A model generated the notes under the pieces. That model was not told where the DNA came from and did no database searches. It saw only the letters and a program-made list of their open reading frames with translations. The translations under genes were made by a program, and so were the position numbers. Positions 11,623-23,422 of a stretch of DNA of 64,000 nucleotides are shown here, piece by piece. Positions within the stretch are counted from its first letter, which is position 1. Every line of letters begins with the position of its first letter. Source of the stretch: Turbatrix aceti. Its lineage: Eukaryota; Nematoda; Chromadorea; Rhabditida; Panagrolaimidae. The DNA is taken from assembly GCA_963969345.1 (NCBI GenBank), contig OZ017767.1, positions 372,001 through 436,000 on the forward strand, given 5' to 3'.

Positions 11623-11765
11623 GTTTTCTTGTCAGCTTATAAGGCACGCTGTTGCAGTCAATTCCGGAGAAGTTGAAAATGAATGAGCAAGTCAAAAATT
11701 ATTCTGATTTTTGTTCAAATCCGACAAAAAAATTTATCTTTATGAACCGTTCCACAACTTTTACT

Positions 11766-12267
11766 TTACTTTCCAAACCCAGCAGCCCTTCCCATATTGC
11801 CAAGCTTGACACCCGCGGGCTCGATGCCACCCGAAAAAGATCCGCCGAGAGTGTATATGGGTTTGTCGCCTTCTTCTTCGTCGGGCAAAACGTGTAGGTA
11901 AGAGCCGATGCCCTGCTTGTTGCCATTGGCTGTCATTTCGACCATCGAGTAGTACGGACGAAGGAGACTCGCATCCTCTGCCGTTCCAGAGCCCACCAGA
12001 TCCTGCATTTCTGCAAGATCACGGAGTCCTTGGGGGCTATAGTTGATGGCAGAAAACTTCTGAGCTACTGGATTATTTGCATATGCTCGATAAGGATCTG
12101 GACGTTCGTATGAGCGATGTTCAAAATGCTGAGCCCATTTGGAGTTCCACAATCGGAGAGGATCGGCAGCTGAAGAAGGTGGAAAAGGTAAAAATATCAA
12201 AAAATTAAAAATCACCTGTAAGTTTAACAAACAACCAAAATGGAAGGCAATAAATCCATGAAGACAT
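11766..12267 (-). CDS. small secreted protein, unknown family
   Basis: Exon 1 (12267-12216) starts at ATG and encodes a signal peptide (MSSWIYCLPFWLFVKLT, cleavage likely before ADP). A 46-bp intron leads to exon 2 (12169-11766). The 151-residue product has no cysteines after the signal. The mature part is Tyr/Asn/Gly-rich, with a run of ERPDPYRAYANN, an acidic LPDEEEGDK and a Gly-rich end (GGSFSGGIEPAG). No domain is recognised. The lack of cysteine and the Gly/Tyr content would suit a matrix or secreted peptide-precursor role, but dibasic cleavage sites are not regular, so neuropeptide precursor is only a weak alternative. Confidence 0.7.
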
Positions 12268-12904
12268 TTTTTAGTAGTCAGCCGACACTTTCACCTGTTC
12301 CAGGTCAGTCGAAGCACACAAAATGATAGTTTTACATCCTTTTATTCTTCCCCAAGATGGTGAAGAAAAATTAGGTTGAACTTACGCAGATGTCGACTAC
12401 GTTCTCAGACACTCACACCTGTCAGAAGAAGAAGGATTTCACATGTCCGTCACCCGATTGGTCAGATGTGATCTCGTCAGAGCGCGTTATATGCTATGGT
12501 GTGCAAACAAAGACTCTTACTGCCGCTGCTGAAAGCGATCGCGGCGTGAAATAAGGTGAAAAAAAATAAGAGGCAGAAAAAGAATGGGGAAAATCCTGCT
12601 GACCACTTAATTTTCCCTAATTAACGGCAAAGGTGGCTGGGGTGGGGTAGCCGTCAAAAGTGTCCCCGCTACCGCTACCTATACCAGTCGAGGAGCGAAA
12701 AGTGACAGCTATACGAGCGACTCTAAAAATTCACACACACACACGCACACAACACATTCCATCACAGGTCAATGCTTACGCCAGCTTGCAGCTTATTTTG
12801 TCGATTATAATTATTATTCGTTTTGAAGTGCTTTACCCATATCTGTAAAAGTTTTGCCGGTGTTAAGTTATTTTTTTCTTATTGGAATCATTCTGTCACC
12901 AAAA
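12268..12904. promoter_or_regulatory. divergent promoter region
   Basis: A 637-bp gap between the minus-strand secreted-protein gene and the plus-strand Kunitz gene, so both promoters must lie here. It contains a GC-richer block around 12600-12720 and a CA-rich microsatellite at about 12733-12762. No TATA box was recognised. Confidence 0.5.
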
Positions 12905-15900
12905 ATGAGGTTAAAACCTCTACCGTATTTTTCCATATATCAATACACACTGTGGATTACGGTATATTCAACATTTTTTACGTTCACCAATGGTATTCGA
13001 TTTTTTACGGGTAACGTTTCGGAGCCAGAAAAATTGCGTGAAATCTCAAACGCTTCTTCGTCATTATCGGCGTTGTTGTCTGCCAACCCAATTTCTCCAT
13101 ACAACATCGAAAGCATACTCAACGCTAATGATTCAACGTTTACCCTGCCTACAACGGATTACTCGCTTCTCTGCAGCGATGGAATACCGCTGCTGAAGGA
13201 AGACGATTATCCCAAGCGATGTGTGCCCGGAGTGATGCCCGGCATAGAGAACAACGATGCATCTTGTCCCCCAGGTTTTTGGTGTCATGCTGGATCAACA
13301 CCTGGGGGATTCTATTGTTGTCCAAAAAATCGGAAAGGTAATTTTCAATAAAAATAATTTTTTTTCACAGTTATCTATTTCAGTCAAAAACCACTGTCAC
13401 CTACCCCCAAACTCTGGTTACGGTAATGAGAACCTCAAACGGTACTGGTACGACTGGCGAACAGCTTTCTGCAAAGAAATGATTTACACCGGTTACGGTG
13501 GCAACGAAAACAATTTTCTAAACATGGATTCGTGTCAGGAACGGTGTTCAGGTACTCCTGCACCTGACAGACACGAGACGACAAAGTCAAGCGAGGAATT
13601 TTTAATGAGAATTGCTGACCGCAAGAAAACAACCCCCGTCAAACCACGAACAACATCAACTTCGAGTACGACGTCTACCACCTCTTCTACGACAACAACA
13701 ACCACTACAACAACGTCCCAACCAACATCTACCACAACAAAAAGTCTCAAGCCCCTCAATCCGTGTTCGCTCACTCCAGATCACGGGGCCCACACCAATT
13801 CATCGACACCTGTTCTAGAAAAGTATTACTTCGACATGGCAACCCAGCAATGTGTTCGTTTCAACTTTACCGGCTACGGTGGTAACCTGAATCGCTTTGA
13901 CACAGGATTGGATTGTTGGGAAACGTGTGGCTATGGACCGATGGACAAATCCTCCTGCCAACATGGAATGGAGGAAGGCTTTGGCACTTTTGACATTGTC
14001 AGATTCTATTACAACTCGATTATCAAAGCCTGCTTGAGATTCAACTATCGAGGATTCGGCGGAAACTCAAACAGGTTTTTGAATCGACATCAGTGCCAGA
14101 AAACTTGTTTACTACCTTATGAAAAACCAATTACGACGACTACAGTCAAATCGACAACAACTACAGAAAAAGAAAATAATTTTAAGTCGGAATATTATCG
14201 TCGTATGTTTTTTGCACATTACACAACTTTGTAATTGTTTTGTTTTGCAGCGTTCATCCAAAGCAATCAACTATCACCGGTCAACATGAAGCTCCACAAT
14301 ATGTGGTACAACCAAAGCATGACTCCAAAATACATTGATCAGGTCATTTCGCTGACGCCGAAGATTTTACAGCCTTCTGACAGAGTTTACCTGACAACAA
14401 AGGTTTACACGACAACTACTACGCCGCCGTCAACAACAACTACAACAACCCCCACCACAACTTCCACAACAACAACAACCACAACGACTTTTAGTCCACC
14501 GACGACAACTTCGACAACAACAACGACGTCGACAACAACAACAACATTGCCTCAACTCCAGCCGTCGTCCAGACCAATGCTACCTCTTTTTGTCATGACT
14601 ACTACCAGTGTACCACAATCAATAGCTACTGTGGGATCTGACAACAAGGATAACGCACAACCAATGGAACCTTTATTTCCACTTTTTCCGTTTACACCCG
14701 TTCAATCCAATGTTTTGACTTCTGAGACGGAAAACAGAATTCAGGAGCCTGCACCTGAGCTTACAACAACACCCAAGTCTGAACAAACCTATCCAACACT
14801 TATTCCACCAGTCGAAAGCGAAAAACCATTGATTAGTCACTTTCCGTTTAAATTTTCATTTCACAAATTCAAAAGCCTTCTGACGACTACGACTCCTACA
14901 ACCACTACAGAAGAACCTGCCCCTGAACCGGTACCACAACCCGAACCGAGTTTTTCTCCTTCAGAAGAAACCGGCGGCACGTTCAATTTATTTAATAGTC
15001 AACTTTTGAATTCAGCAAATCCATGCAAAGTTCCGGTACCGTTGAATGCGTACATCCGAGGTTGTGGAATCACATTTTCATGCATGCAAGGGTATTTTTG
15101 TCAAATGGGAGCAACTTCACAGGACAATGTCTGTTGTCCTGTTGTTGGTAAGTTTATGTTGTTGATTATAACTACAGTAACCCTTAATTTTAGACAACAA
15201 TCCCTGCGACCAGGCGTTTGACGTTGGAACCGGTCCCTATTCTCTCAAGCGATGGTATTACGATCTAAAAATCCGCCAATGCGTTGGGTTCCTCTTCAAA
15301 GGATCAGCAGGAAATCAAAACAACTTTCCCACATTTGAATCCTGTCAACAAGTTTGTCCTCTGGCGCTGAATCCTTGCAAGTACGGAGAACCCTATGGTT
15401 TTGAAGTTGCTGAACACTCGACACCCTGTTCGTTCATCAACCCATCTTGCCCGAAAAGTTACTATTGTCACATTGATCTCAGCCTACCGAATACAGTATG
15501 CTGCCCAGAATTCAACGTTACAGTTGTCGCACGTCCAATTGATCAGCCGTCAAATTCCCAGCACGCAAGTCCTCTTGTCGGGTCGTATCGTGGTCACTCA
15601 AGAAAAACAAGTCAAGAGCAAGAAAAAAGTTCTGAATTTCCCGAAACTACACCGTCAGTTCCAAGCACAACAACTTCAATGCCAAATGCGATTCTCTGTC
15701 GTCTCCCGGTTGAACGAGGTCACGGAAGTGGGGTACTCCATCGCTGGGCTTACAATTCGCTTCGAAAGACGTGTGAAACTTTTGTCTACCGAGGAAAAGG
15801 TGGAAATTTCAACAATTTTCTGACGCGCGCAGACTGCCTTGACACGTGTGGTCCCAGCACGAATCCCTGCGGCTCTGATGCAAAATCTTCTTTACCTCGA

Positions 15901-18900
15901 GGAAGATTAACCAAGTGTTCAAAGTTCAATTCCATTACCTGCTCTGATGGATTCTACTGCCACTTTGGCGGAACTCCCGAAACGAATGTTTGCTGCCCCA
16001 AATCCGGGGTCTCCCCCTGTTTGCTGCCATTAGAAACTGGGTCCGGGTCAACGGTTCTTCATCGATACTACTTTGACTCAGCATCATCCACCTGCAGAGC
16101 TTTCACCTACACTGGTCTAGGTGGAAATGAAAACAACTTTCTCACCGTTCAGGACTGCCGAAAGATTTGTCCGGAGTTTGACAATCCATGCCCAAGAGGC
16201 TCACCTTTTGTGAATCCCTCCGACGGAAGCGCAGCATTTTGCACCGCAACAAATCCAACCTGTCCCAAAAAATATTTCTGTCACATTGGTCACTCGCGAC
16301 AAACTACTGTCTGTTGTCCGGCAGTCGGTCATCCATGCGCGTCACCTGTTGTCTTGGGTATCGGTAGCTCTCAGTTGCCAAGGTATTACTACAATACCAA
16401 GACCAGATCCTGCGTGGCGTTTATGTACTCAGGTAAAGGCGGAAACTCAAACAACTTCATGAGCAAAACCGAATGCGAGACTACCTGTCCGGTTTTGGAT
16501 AACCCATGCGTCTCAGGATTCCCAGCACTAGACGAAGGGGGAGAGCCGGTGTTCTGTAGCACGTCAAATTCAGATTCTTGTCCTTCTGGATTCTGGTGTC
16601 ATATTGGAAACACTCAAGCAACGACATTGTGCTGTCCCGCGGCAGGAGATCCGTGTCGCCTGCCAATGAGTCGAGGCATCGGGGCTACGGTACTCAATCG
16701 GTGGTACTTTAACAGTGAATCTAAAGTATGCGTCAGCTTTGTTTACACCGGTCGAGGGGGAAATGAGAACAACTTTATGTCCAGACGAGACTGCTTGGCC
16801 CGATGTCCTGAGTTCAAAAGTCCCTGCCCGGAAGGCGCTCTACCGCATATCGGACTCAGTGGTCAGATAACCCACTGTGGAGCAACCGAACCGTCAATCT
16901 GTCCTACAACCTACTGGTGCCACATTGGAGGCTCTCTTGACAGCTCTGTCTGCTGCCCAAATGCTGCTGATCCGTGCGACCAGGTAAAGACCGAGGGAAC
17001 AGGCTCCATGCAACTTTTACGATTTTACTATAATCAACTCAGCAGAACATGCGACCAGTTCATCTACACCGGAATTGGAGGGAATGAGAACAACTTTCAA
17101 ACGCGATCATCCTGTGAATCCAGATGTCCTATCTTTGTCAATCCGTGCTCGACCGGGCCCCCCGAACTGGATGAAAGCATGAACCCCATTACGTGTACTG
17201 CAATGGACGATTCCACGTGCAGCGACGGTCACTGGTGCCACGTTGGAGCCACAGAACAGTCCACAATCTGCTGCAGCTATGCCGTCAAGGACCCCTGCGC
17301 TGAGCCTCGGGTAGTAGGCAGCGGGTCGTCTTCCCTGCCTCGGTGGTACTACAACCCCCTCACTAAACAGTGCCTATCCTTTATCTACACCGGTCTTGGC
17401 GGAAACCAAAACAACTTCTTCAGCAGGGCCGCGTGCGAAAAAGCATGTCCAGTGTTGCAAAATCCATGCGTCCTGGGAGAACCTGCAACCGGAAGCAATG
17501 GATTCTACGTAACCTGCTCGTCTAGCTCGCCTCACGTCTGTCCAGCAGGATATTGGTGCCACATAGGAGAAGAAGTAACCGATGCAGTCTGCTGTCCTGG
17601 AGCTGAGAATCCATGCAGTCTTCCGGCTTCAGAAGGCAGTGGGCAAGGAAGTCTAGCAAGGTGGTATTTTGACACAAACATGAGACGGTGCTCGAGATTC
17701 ATCTATACTGGATCTGGGGGAAATCAGAACAACTTTTTTACAATGCAGGATTGTCAACTAAAGTGTCCGGAGTTTCAGTAAGTTTTTAGAATCGTTTACA
17801 AAAAAAACACATTTTTGAATTCAAATATTTTTTTTAGAAATCCCTGTCTCACAGGCGACCCCGCCCAAGCCCCCGGTGGTGGCATCCTTTTCTGCTCCGC
17901 AACCAGAAAAACTTGTCCGGCATCGTATTGGTGCCACATCGGAGCTACTGCCGATCTCACAGTTTGCTGTCCAAATGCCGGTGATCCTTGTCTGTCATCT
18001 ATGCAGTCAGGAAGCGGCACGGCAAAGCTCACCCGATGGTACTTCAATCAAAACACACGGCAATGTCTGCAGTTTACCTACACTGGTTCGGAAGGAAATG
18101 CGAACAACTTCCTGAGCGAGCAGGCGTGCGCCGAGCAATGCCCTGTCTTCCGGAATCCTTGTCCCAGTGGCGGGAAGAATTCTCTCCTCGCTGTGACAAA
18201 ATGTAGCGCTCAGAATCCTCAGTCGTGTCCATCTGGCTACTGGTGTCACATTGGAGGCAGCCCGGATTCATCCGTTTGCTGTCCGGGGGCTTCTGATCCC
18301 TGCCGACTACCTTTCAACCAGGGCGGCATGCTGGTCGATCCAGATGACGATGGACCGTATACCCGATGGTATTACGATCTATCGACAAAGACTTGCCGTG
18401 CCTTCCAGTATACGGGCTTCGGAGGAAATGAAAACAATTTTTTGACGAAAGAAGACTGCGCCCAGCGTTGTCCAGAATTTGTGAATCCATGTTTTCTGGG
18501 TGATCCATTGACGGACAGTCTGACCGGTATGGTGAGGTATTGTACAAATCATGCATGCCCTACGAACTACTTCTGTCATTTGGGATCGTCGACTGAAACT
18601 ACAGTATGCTGTCCTTCGTCTCAAGACCCGTGCACACAGCCTTTGGCTCCCGGCACGGGATCTGATGCTCTGGTCCGGTGGTATTACAATGCTCAGGCCA
18701 AGCAGTGCCAGGAATATATCTACACCGGCATGGGTGGAAACAGCAACAATTTTGTTTCAAAATCAGCGTGCGCACAGACGTGCTCCGAGTTCACCAATCC
18801 CTGTGGCGATGGTCAGCCTCTCATGACTCTGGGTGGTGACGTAACTTATTGTTCTTCCACGAACAAGTTTATCTGTCCTACGGGATATTATTGTCACTTG

Positions 18901-20615
18901 GGAGCGACTTCTGAAACTACTGTTTGTTGTCCTGGACGTAAGCTTACAATTGTGTTGGATTCTTAGGAGCTAAATATTAATTAATTTTTTACAGCCACGA
19001 ATGCATGCTTACTTCCACGTGATATCGGGCGAGGTTCAACTATCCTGACTAGATACTTTTACAACCAAGTGACTCACGACTGCCAAGAATTTGTGTACAC
19101 CGGGATAGCCGGCAACGCGAACAACTACCTTTCCCGGGAATCTTGTTTCCTAGCCTGTCAGAAGGACGTCAATCCCTGTGGCGAGGCAATTTCAGGCCCG
19201 CTACAGCACTGCAGTGTCGATTCCCCGTGTCCGGACTCTTACTATTGCCACTTCGGCGTCAGTGATGACACAACCGTTTGCTGTCCCGCAAGTTCATCCG
19301 GGAATAACATTTGTCAGTTACCTTCGGTCGTCGGCACCGGTCAAACTCCGGTGACGAGATACTTCTACAACGCGGGTCTCGCAAAGTGCGTTCCCTTCGT
19401 TTACTCTGGTATCGGAGGCAATCAAAACAACTTTTTGTCATCGTCTGACTGTCGTGCTAATTGTGATATTCATCGATCACAAATACCGTCGTCTACCATG
19501 TCTGGTGAGTCGTGTTACCAAATTTGGAGGTGCAAAAGTGACGATTGCGTGCGTTCTGTGGCCACCTGAACCTGCACACCGTACGCATGTACCCTGTTTT
19601 TGTCTACGTGCCATACAAAAAAACTATTCTGAGCGTGATGTAGCAAAACTTGTTGAAAAACAGGTTTTTGCACTTTTTTGATCAATTCTGTTTTTACATG
19701 ATGGATTGCCGGATGTTTGTCCGGGACGCAGAATGACACAATGTTCTGTCTGTTTGAGCTCAAAATTAGTAAAAACTACAAATCAAATTTTTTTAGAGAA
19801 CCCTTGCAATGACGAAGAATGCACATCGACTGAAATCGAACGCAGCTTTTCAAGACGACTGTCCATCCGACGTCATCCTCCTGACCACAGACCAAAGGCG
19901 GGGGAGAAGTTGTGCTCCCAAGGTGAACCCTTGACGTCGATTGATGGCGTGCCCGTGATCTGCAACGTAGACGACGCTGAGAGTTGCTCGTTTGGGGATA
20001 AGTACACATGCATGGAGTCTGCGGCTACCGGGAGAGCTTACTGCTGTCCTAATCCCAGTAAGTAAAGTTTTACTGGGTAAAAAGTGTAAACAGTTAGCTG
20101 ACGTGACAGTGACTCATTTCCTGTTTACAGTGACTCATTGGTGTTTACGTAATAGAGAACATTTTAGTAGAGAACATTTTAGAACTTTCTTAATAGAGAA
20201 CATTTTAGAACATCTTTGCCTGCTCCCCCGACTCATCGGAAATCCATGTTCTCCCGAAACTACTGTCCGTTTTGCGTACGATCCCTCGACTGATTCATGC
20301 CAAGTCTTTCACTTCAACGGATGCGGGGGAAACCTAAACAATTTTGTCTCTCACATCGAGTGTTCGTTCGTCTGTAGTAACAAGGTACAATTGACCTTAT
20401 CTGAATGCGCATCTGAATAGCTTATGTACGATCTGTTATAGGGCTACAATCTTTTGGCTTCATTTGCTGACGACGATTACGATGGCTCAACTGATTATGT
20501 TCCTCCTCCTGTGGGACAAGTCAGCAGAGATGGTAACGAGAATGCCGACCCTTGGAATCAAGGATCGACTTCAAGGTCAACCGGCCAATCCAACAGAAGA
20601 AACAACATACCATGA
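12905..20615 (+). CDS. giant secreted protein of alternating Kunitz-like and lustrin-like modules
   Basis: Nine exons (12905-13337, 13384-14202, 14251-15147, 15194-17777, 17838-18937, 18995-19504, 19797-20057, 20209-20384, 20442-20615) join in phase to 2,317 residues. A signal sequence (about 1-30) is followed by lustrin-type modules (NPC...CP..YWCHIG....VCCP, about 15 copies) alternating with Kunitz-like modules (17 copies, YTGxGGNxNNF core). Two threonine-rich linkers (about 13650-13745 and 14400-14560) look mucin-like. Kunitz/lustrin proteins are found in nematode cuticle and matrix and resemble moulting-linked protease-inhibitor proteins. Oddly, every Kunitz module lacks Cys2 and nearly all lack Cys4, so the reactive-site disulfide is missing. 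Weak points are the exon 7 start (the frame is open back to 19706) and the exon 8 acceptor, which lies in a small repeat. The C-terminal tail is polar with Asp, Asn and Gly. Confidence 0.9.
20148..20213 (+). repeat. short tandem repeat at an exon 8 acceptor
   Basis: Three to four imperfect copies of AGAGAACATTTTAG, each ending in a potential TTTTAG acceptor, immediately before exon 8 of the Kunitz gene. The last copy was used in the gene model. Confidence 0.7.
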
Positions 20616-20813
20616 CGGTTATTTCTTAAAACTAATTTTTTTGTTACCCAAATGTTACAAAATTTTGTAAAATACAAATATCACAACTCTTGTACGTTCT
20701 TGGGGGGCCACGCAAAATACATACATATCGGGGTGGCATATCGATAGGTTTACATATCGATAGGGGGGGGGCAGTGCCGGGGCAAGTCAACACCGCATGT
20801 GATGCATCTACCT

Positions 20814-20877
20814 GAAAAATCAACCGAGTGAGATCACATTGTGAACTATCAACAATGTGCTCTCACTCATTGATTTT
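20814..20877 (+). ncRNA. microRNA-like hairpin (candidate)
   Basis: About 25 base pairs form between arms 20816-20842 and 20852-20877 around a 9-nt loop (20843-20851). Pairing is 9 bp (AAAAATCAA), a small bulge/mismatch, 8 bp (GAGTGAGA), one mismatch, and 8 bp (CACATTGT). The size is that of an animal pre-microRNA, and it sits alone between two genes. I cannot match either arm to a known mature microRNA; the string TGAGATCA inside the 5' arm recalls the bantam/miR-80 seed, but its position is wrong for that family. It could instead be a tiny fold-back repeat. Confidence 0.4.
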
Positions 20878-21058
20878 TTATCATTAAACTCATATCAAAA
20901 ATGGTGTAAGCTGTGATTGCGTATTTGCACTTCACGTCTTCAATTTTCTTTTGTGTTATATGTACTACGATGTGCAATTTATGCACCATTTTGTTTCTAT
21001 GTTATTTTCGTTGTTGTTTATTGGTTAACATTTTTTGTACATCTGCTTATCACACGTC

Positions 21059-22344
21059 ATGCATTTCTCAGTTGATCCCTTGACTTACATCCTGGTTGCT
21101 ATTTTCGGAAGCAGCTCTTGGCTGAGTACAAATGTTATCTGGATGCAGCTTACTCTCATGGTCGACAAGCTTCCGGAAGGTTGGAATCTGCCAAGCTACC
21201 TTGATGTCGTTATTCAGGTGGCCTGCATAGGGCCTCTATTGTATTCACTTGTACACAAGTGTACTGACATCAGAATGCCACAGGCTATCATGATAAAAGG
21301 AATGCTATTTCTGTGCACGGCGTGCATGATAGCCACTTCTTTTCTCTGGGATCACACATCGTACATCTTTGGCAAGCAACATTCAGTTCCACTCATTGCT
21401 CTCATGTTTTGTATGGCACTTGTTAACTCGACATCAGATGTGTTATTTTTACCGTATATGTCTGCGTTGAACCCGGCTTACCTAACTGCTTATTTTGTTG
21501 GCATGGGAATGTCAGCGTTGATACCGAGTGTATTTTCGCTTATCCAAGGCACTGGAGCTTACGCCTGTGTAGCAAACACCACAACTGGGGTTCTGGAACC
21601 TGTTTACAGCAACCCACTATTTGATGTGCAAGTGTACACTTTAATAATGGCAGGCTGGTTGTTTGTAACAATAGTGGCATTTTTTGTACTCAATTGGGCC
21701 CAAAATAAAAATCCGGAAAACCAAAGAGACACTCTCGAACAACCAACTTGGTCAGGTAACTGTGAAAACAGTGGATCCGACCGTTACGTAGCTCTGCTTG
21801 TCTGCCTCGCCGTTATCTGCCTTCAAATGAATGGCGTCGTCCCATCAGTCTTGAGCTATGCCGAGATGTCTTATTCCCAGTCTACGTATCATTACTCACT
21901 AACCTTCAGCAACCTGGCACAGGCTATAGCTTGTTTTGGACCACTTGTCTACCAGCCTAAAGCGACGTTTTTGCTTGTTAGCCTGACCGCTGTATCGACA
22001 GCTTTTACGGTCTATATTTTTGTTCTAGCCTTGCAGAGTCCGGCTCCGATGCTTTTGCACTCAGCTTGGGGCCCGATACTGGCGGTTGGGGCTGCTATTC
22101 TGGCAGCAGCATCTCAGGCTTACCTGCGAACGGTGATTACCGCGGTCGTTCGTGAGGATAATCCAACCAGCGGGTCTCGCCTTTTCTGGTGCGGCGCGTT
22201 TATGCAAGTTGGTTTAACTTAAAGAATGGCCAGGAGTTCAGGGAAACTTTTCAGATAGGGTCATTTATCGGTAGCATAGTAATGTTTCCAATCGTCAATG
22301 TAGCTGACATTTTCAAATCCGCGGAAGCTTGCGTTGATTATTAG
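21059..22344 (+). CDS. riboflavin transporter (SLC52/RFVT, rft family)
   Basis: Plasma-membrane multi-pass transporter that imports vitamin B2. Exon 1 (21059-22207) and exon 2 (22255-22344) are separated by a 47-bp intron. Reading through without splicing stops at 22222 and loses the conserved last helix, while the spliced form ends IVMFPIVNVADIFKSAEACV, as RFVT proteins do. Total 412 residues. Diagnostic text: FGSSSWLSTNVIWMQ near the N-terminus, DVLFLPYM, and YLTAYFVGMGMSALIPS followed by LIQGTG; about 11 hydrophobic helices. The ATG at 21059 directly precedes the first helix. Only one intron interrupts the gene, fewer than neighbours of this length. It is 444 bp downstream of the Kunitz gene on the same strand. 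A poly(A)-like AATAATAAAAATAAAAAG follows at about 22366. Confidence 0.92.
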
Positions 22345-22732
22345 CTGCTACTACATATTTGTTTCAAATAATAAAAATAAAAAGCTATCTTAGTCATCGA
22401 TGACACAATAAACTTTTTTTTTGCGGCAAACAGACAGGCACCACAAAATGGCAAAATTCTTACCAGAGTTGTGAAAATCGCTTACTTGGGTAAATTGCCC
22501 ACATTCACGCTCGCGTCGCCCGTTAATTCTTTTTACTCGAGTAGTCTAAGTTTGCTCCCTTTTTTTCATTTATTCATAATAAAAATTTAAAAAAAATGGA
22601 CAAAAAATATATGTAATTGTCGAAAAAATAACGCAAATTCTGATTGGCCATAAGAGTATGATAAGGGCGGCTTTTGCCCCCCTTCCATAATGATAACTAT
22701 AGTTGCATCAGAGCGAAAAGTTTTACAGATTT
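22345..22732. other. convergent 3' intergenic region
   Basis: A 388-bp A/T-rich stretch between the stop codons of the riboflavin transporter (+) and the retropepsin-like gene (-). Apart from the poly(A)-like signal near 22366, nothing is recognised. Confidence 0.6.
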
Positions 22733-23422
22733 TTAATGTCGGTCAAGACGAAAGGTTTCTATTTCCTTAGATAAGATAACCTTGAGCTGACTCAGAGCTT
22801 GGTGGCCGAGAATGTTGGCGCCCTCGCAATGGCCCCCCGGCGTTGCCACGTGGCAATCGAAGACAGAGTTTAGGTCCTAGATCAATCCACATTAGAAATT
22901 ACCAGGTTGAAAGCAAACTAACCTGAATAGAGACCTGAAGAGCGTCCGGAACTGCTTCGCTGGGTCCAACGAGAGCTTCAATCGTTTTCCGAGAGAGAAA
23001 AGTGGAATAACACCCGGTAACCACGATGAACCAGACACGAATCGTCTTTCCAGGTTTTGTGGCGTGGCGGCAGGTCAAGCAAATCATCCAACGATGGTTA
23101 GGACCCCAGAAGATGCCTTCAACCGGGAAAGCCGGCGTCGGGAACTCTCCTTCGCTCAGATTTTCAATTCCTGTGTGTGCGCCCAACTAAAAATACCAAT
23201 ATTAATAAAAATTCAAAACTCCAAACCGAAATTTTTTACTTCTTTCAAGAATTCGTCGTCGACGTCGGTCAGTGATCCGTTGTACGGTTGGGGTGGCGGT
23301 GTCGCAACCGAAACCTCAGGTGCGTAGAAATACGAAAATAATTGGCCCTAAAAAGTTTAAATAAATAAGAAACCTGCGGAATATTATAAATATTTATAAT
23401 ATTACAAATGTTTACTTACCAT
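22733..23422 (-). CDS. retropepsin-like domain protein with altered active site
   Basis: Four exons: 23422-23420 (only the ATG), 23347-23240, 23186-22923, 22876-22733; 172 residues with all phases matching. The N-terminus MGQLFSYFY would suit N-myristoylation. Residues 88-103 read VWFIVVTGCYSTFLSR, laid out like the aspartyl-protease D-T/S-G loop followed by Ser-Phe-Leu-Ser, and ANILGHQAL (145-153) matches the hydrophobic-ILG motif of retroviral-type proteases. The catalytic Asp position holds Val93, so protease activity is unlikely if the alignment is right. A CxxC pair (CLTC, 73-76) and HCEGAN precede these motifs. Introns within such a short gene argue for a settled host gene, perhaps derived from a retroelement. 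The family call is by eye and moderate; the gene model itself is strong. Confidence 0.7.
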
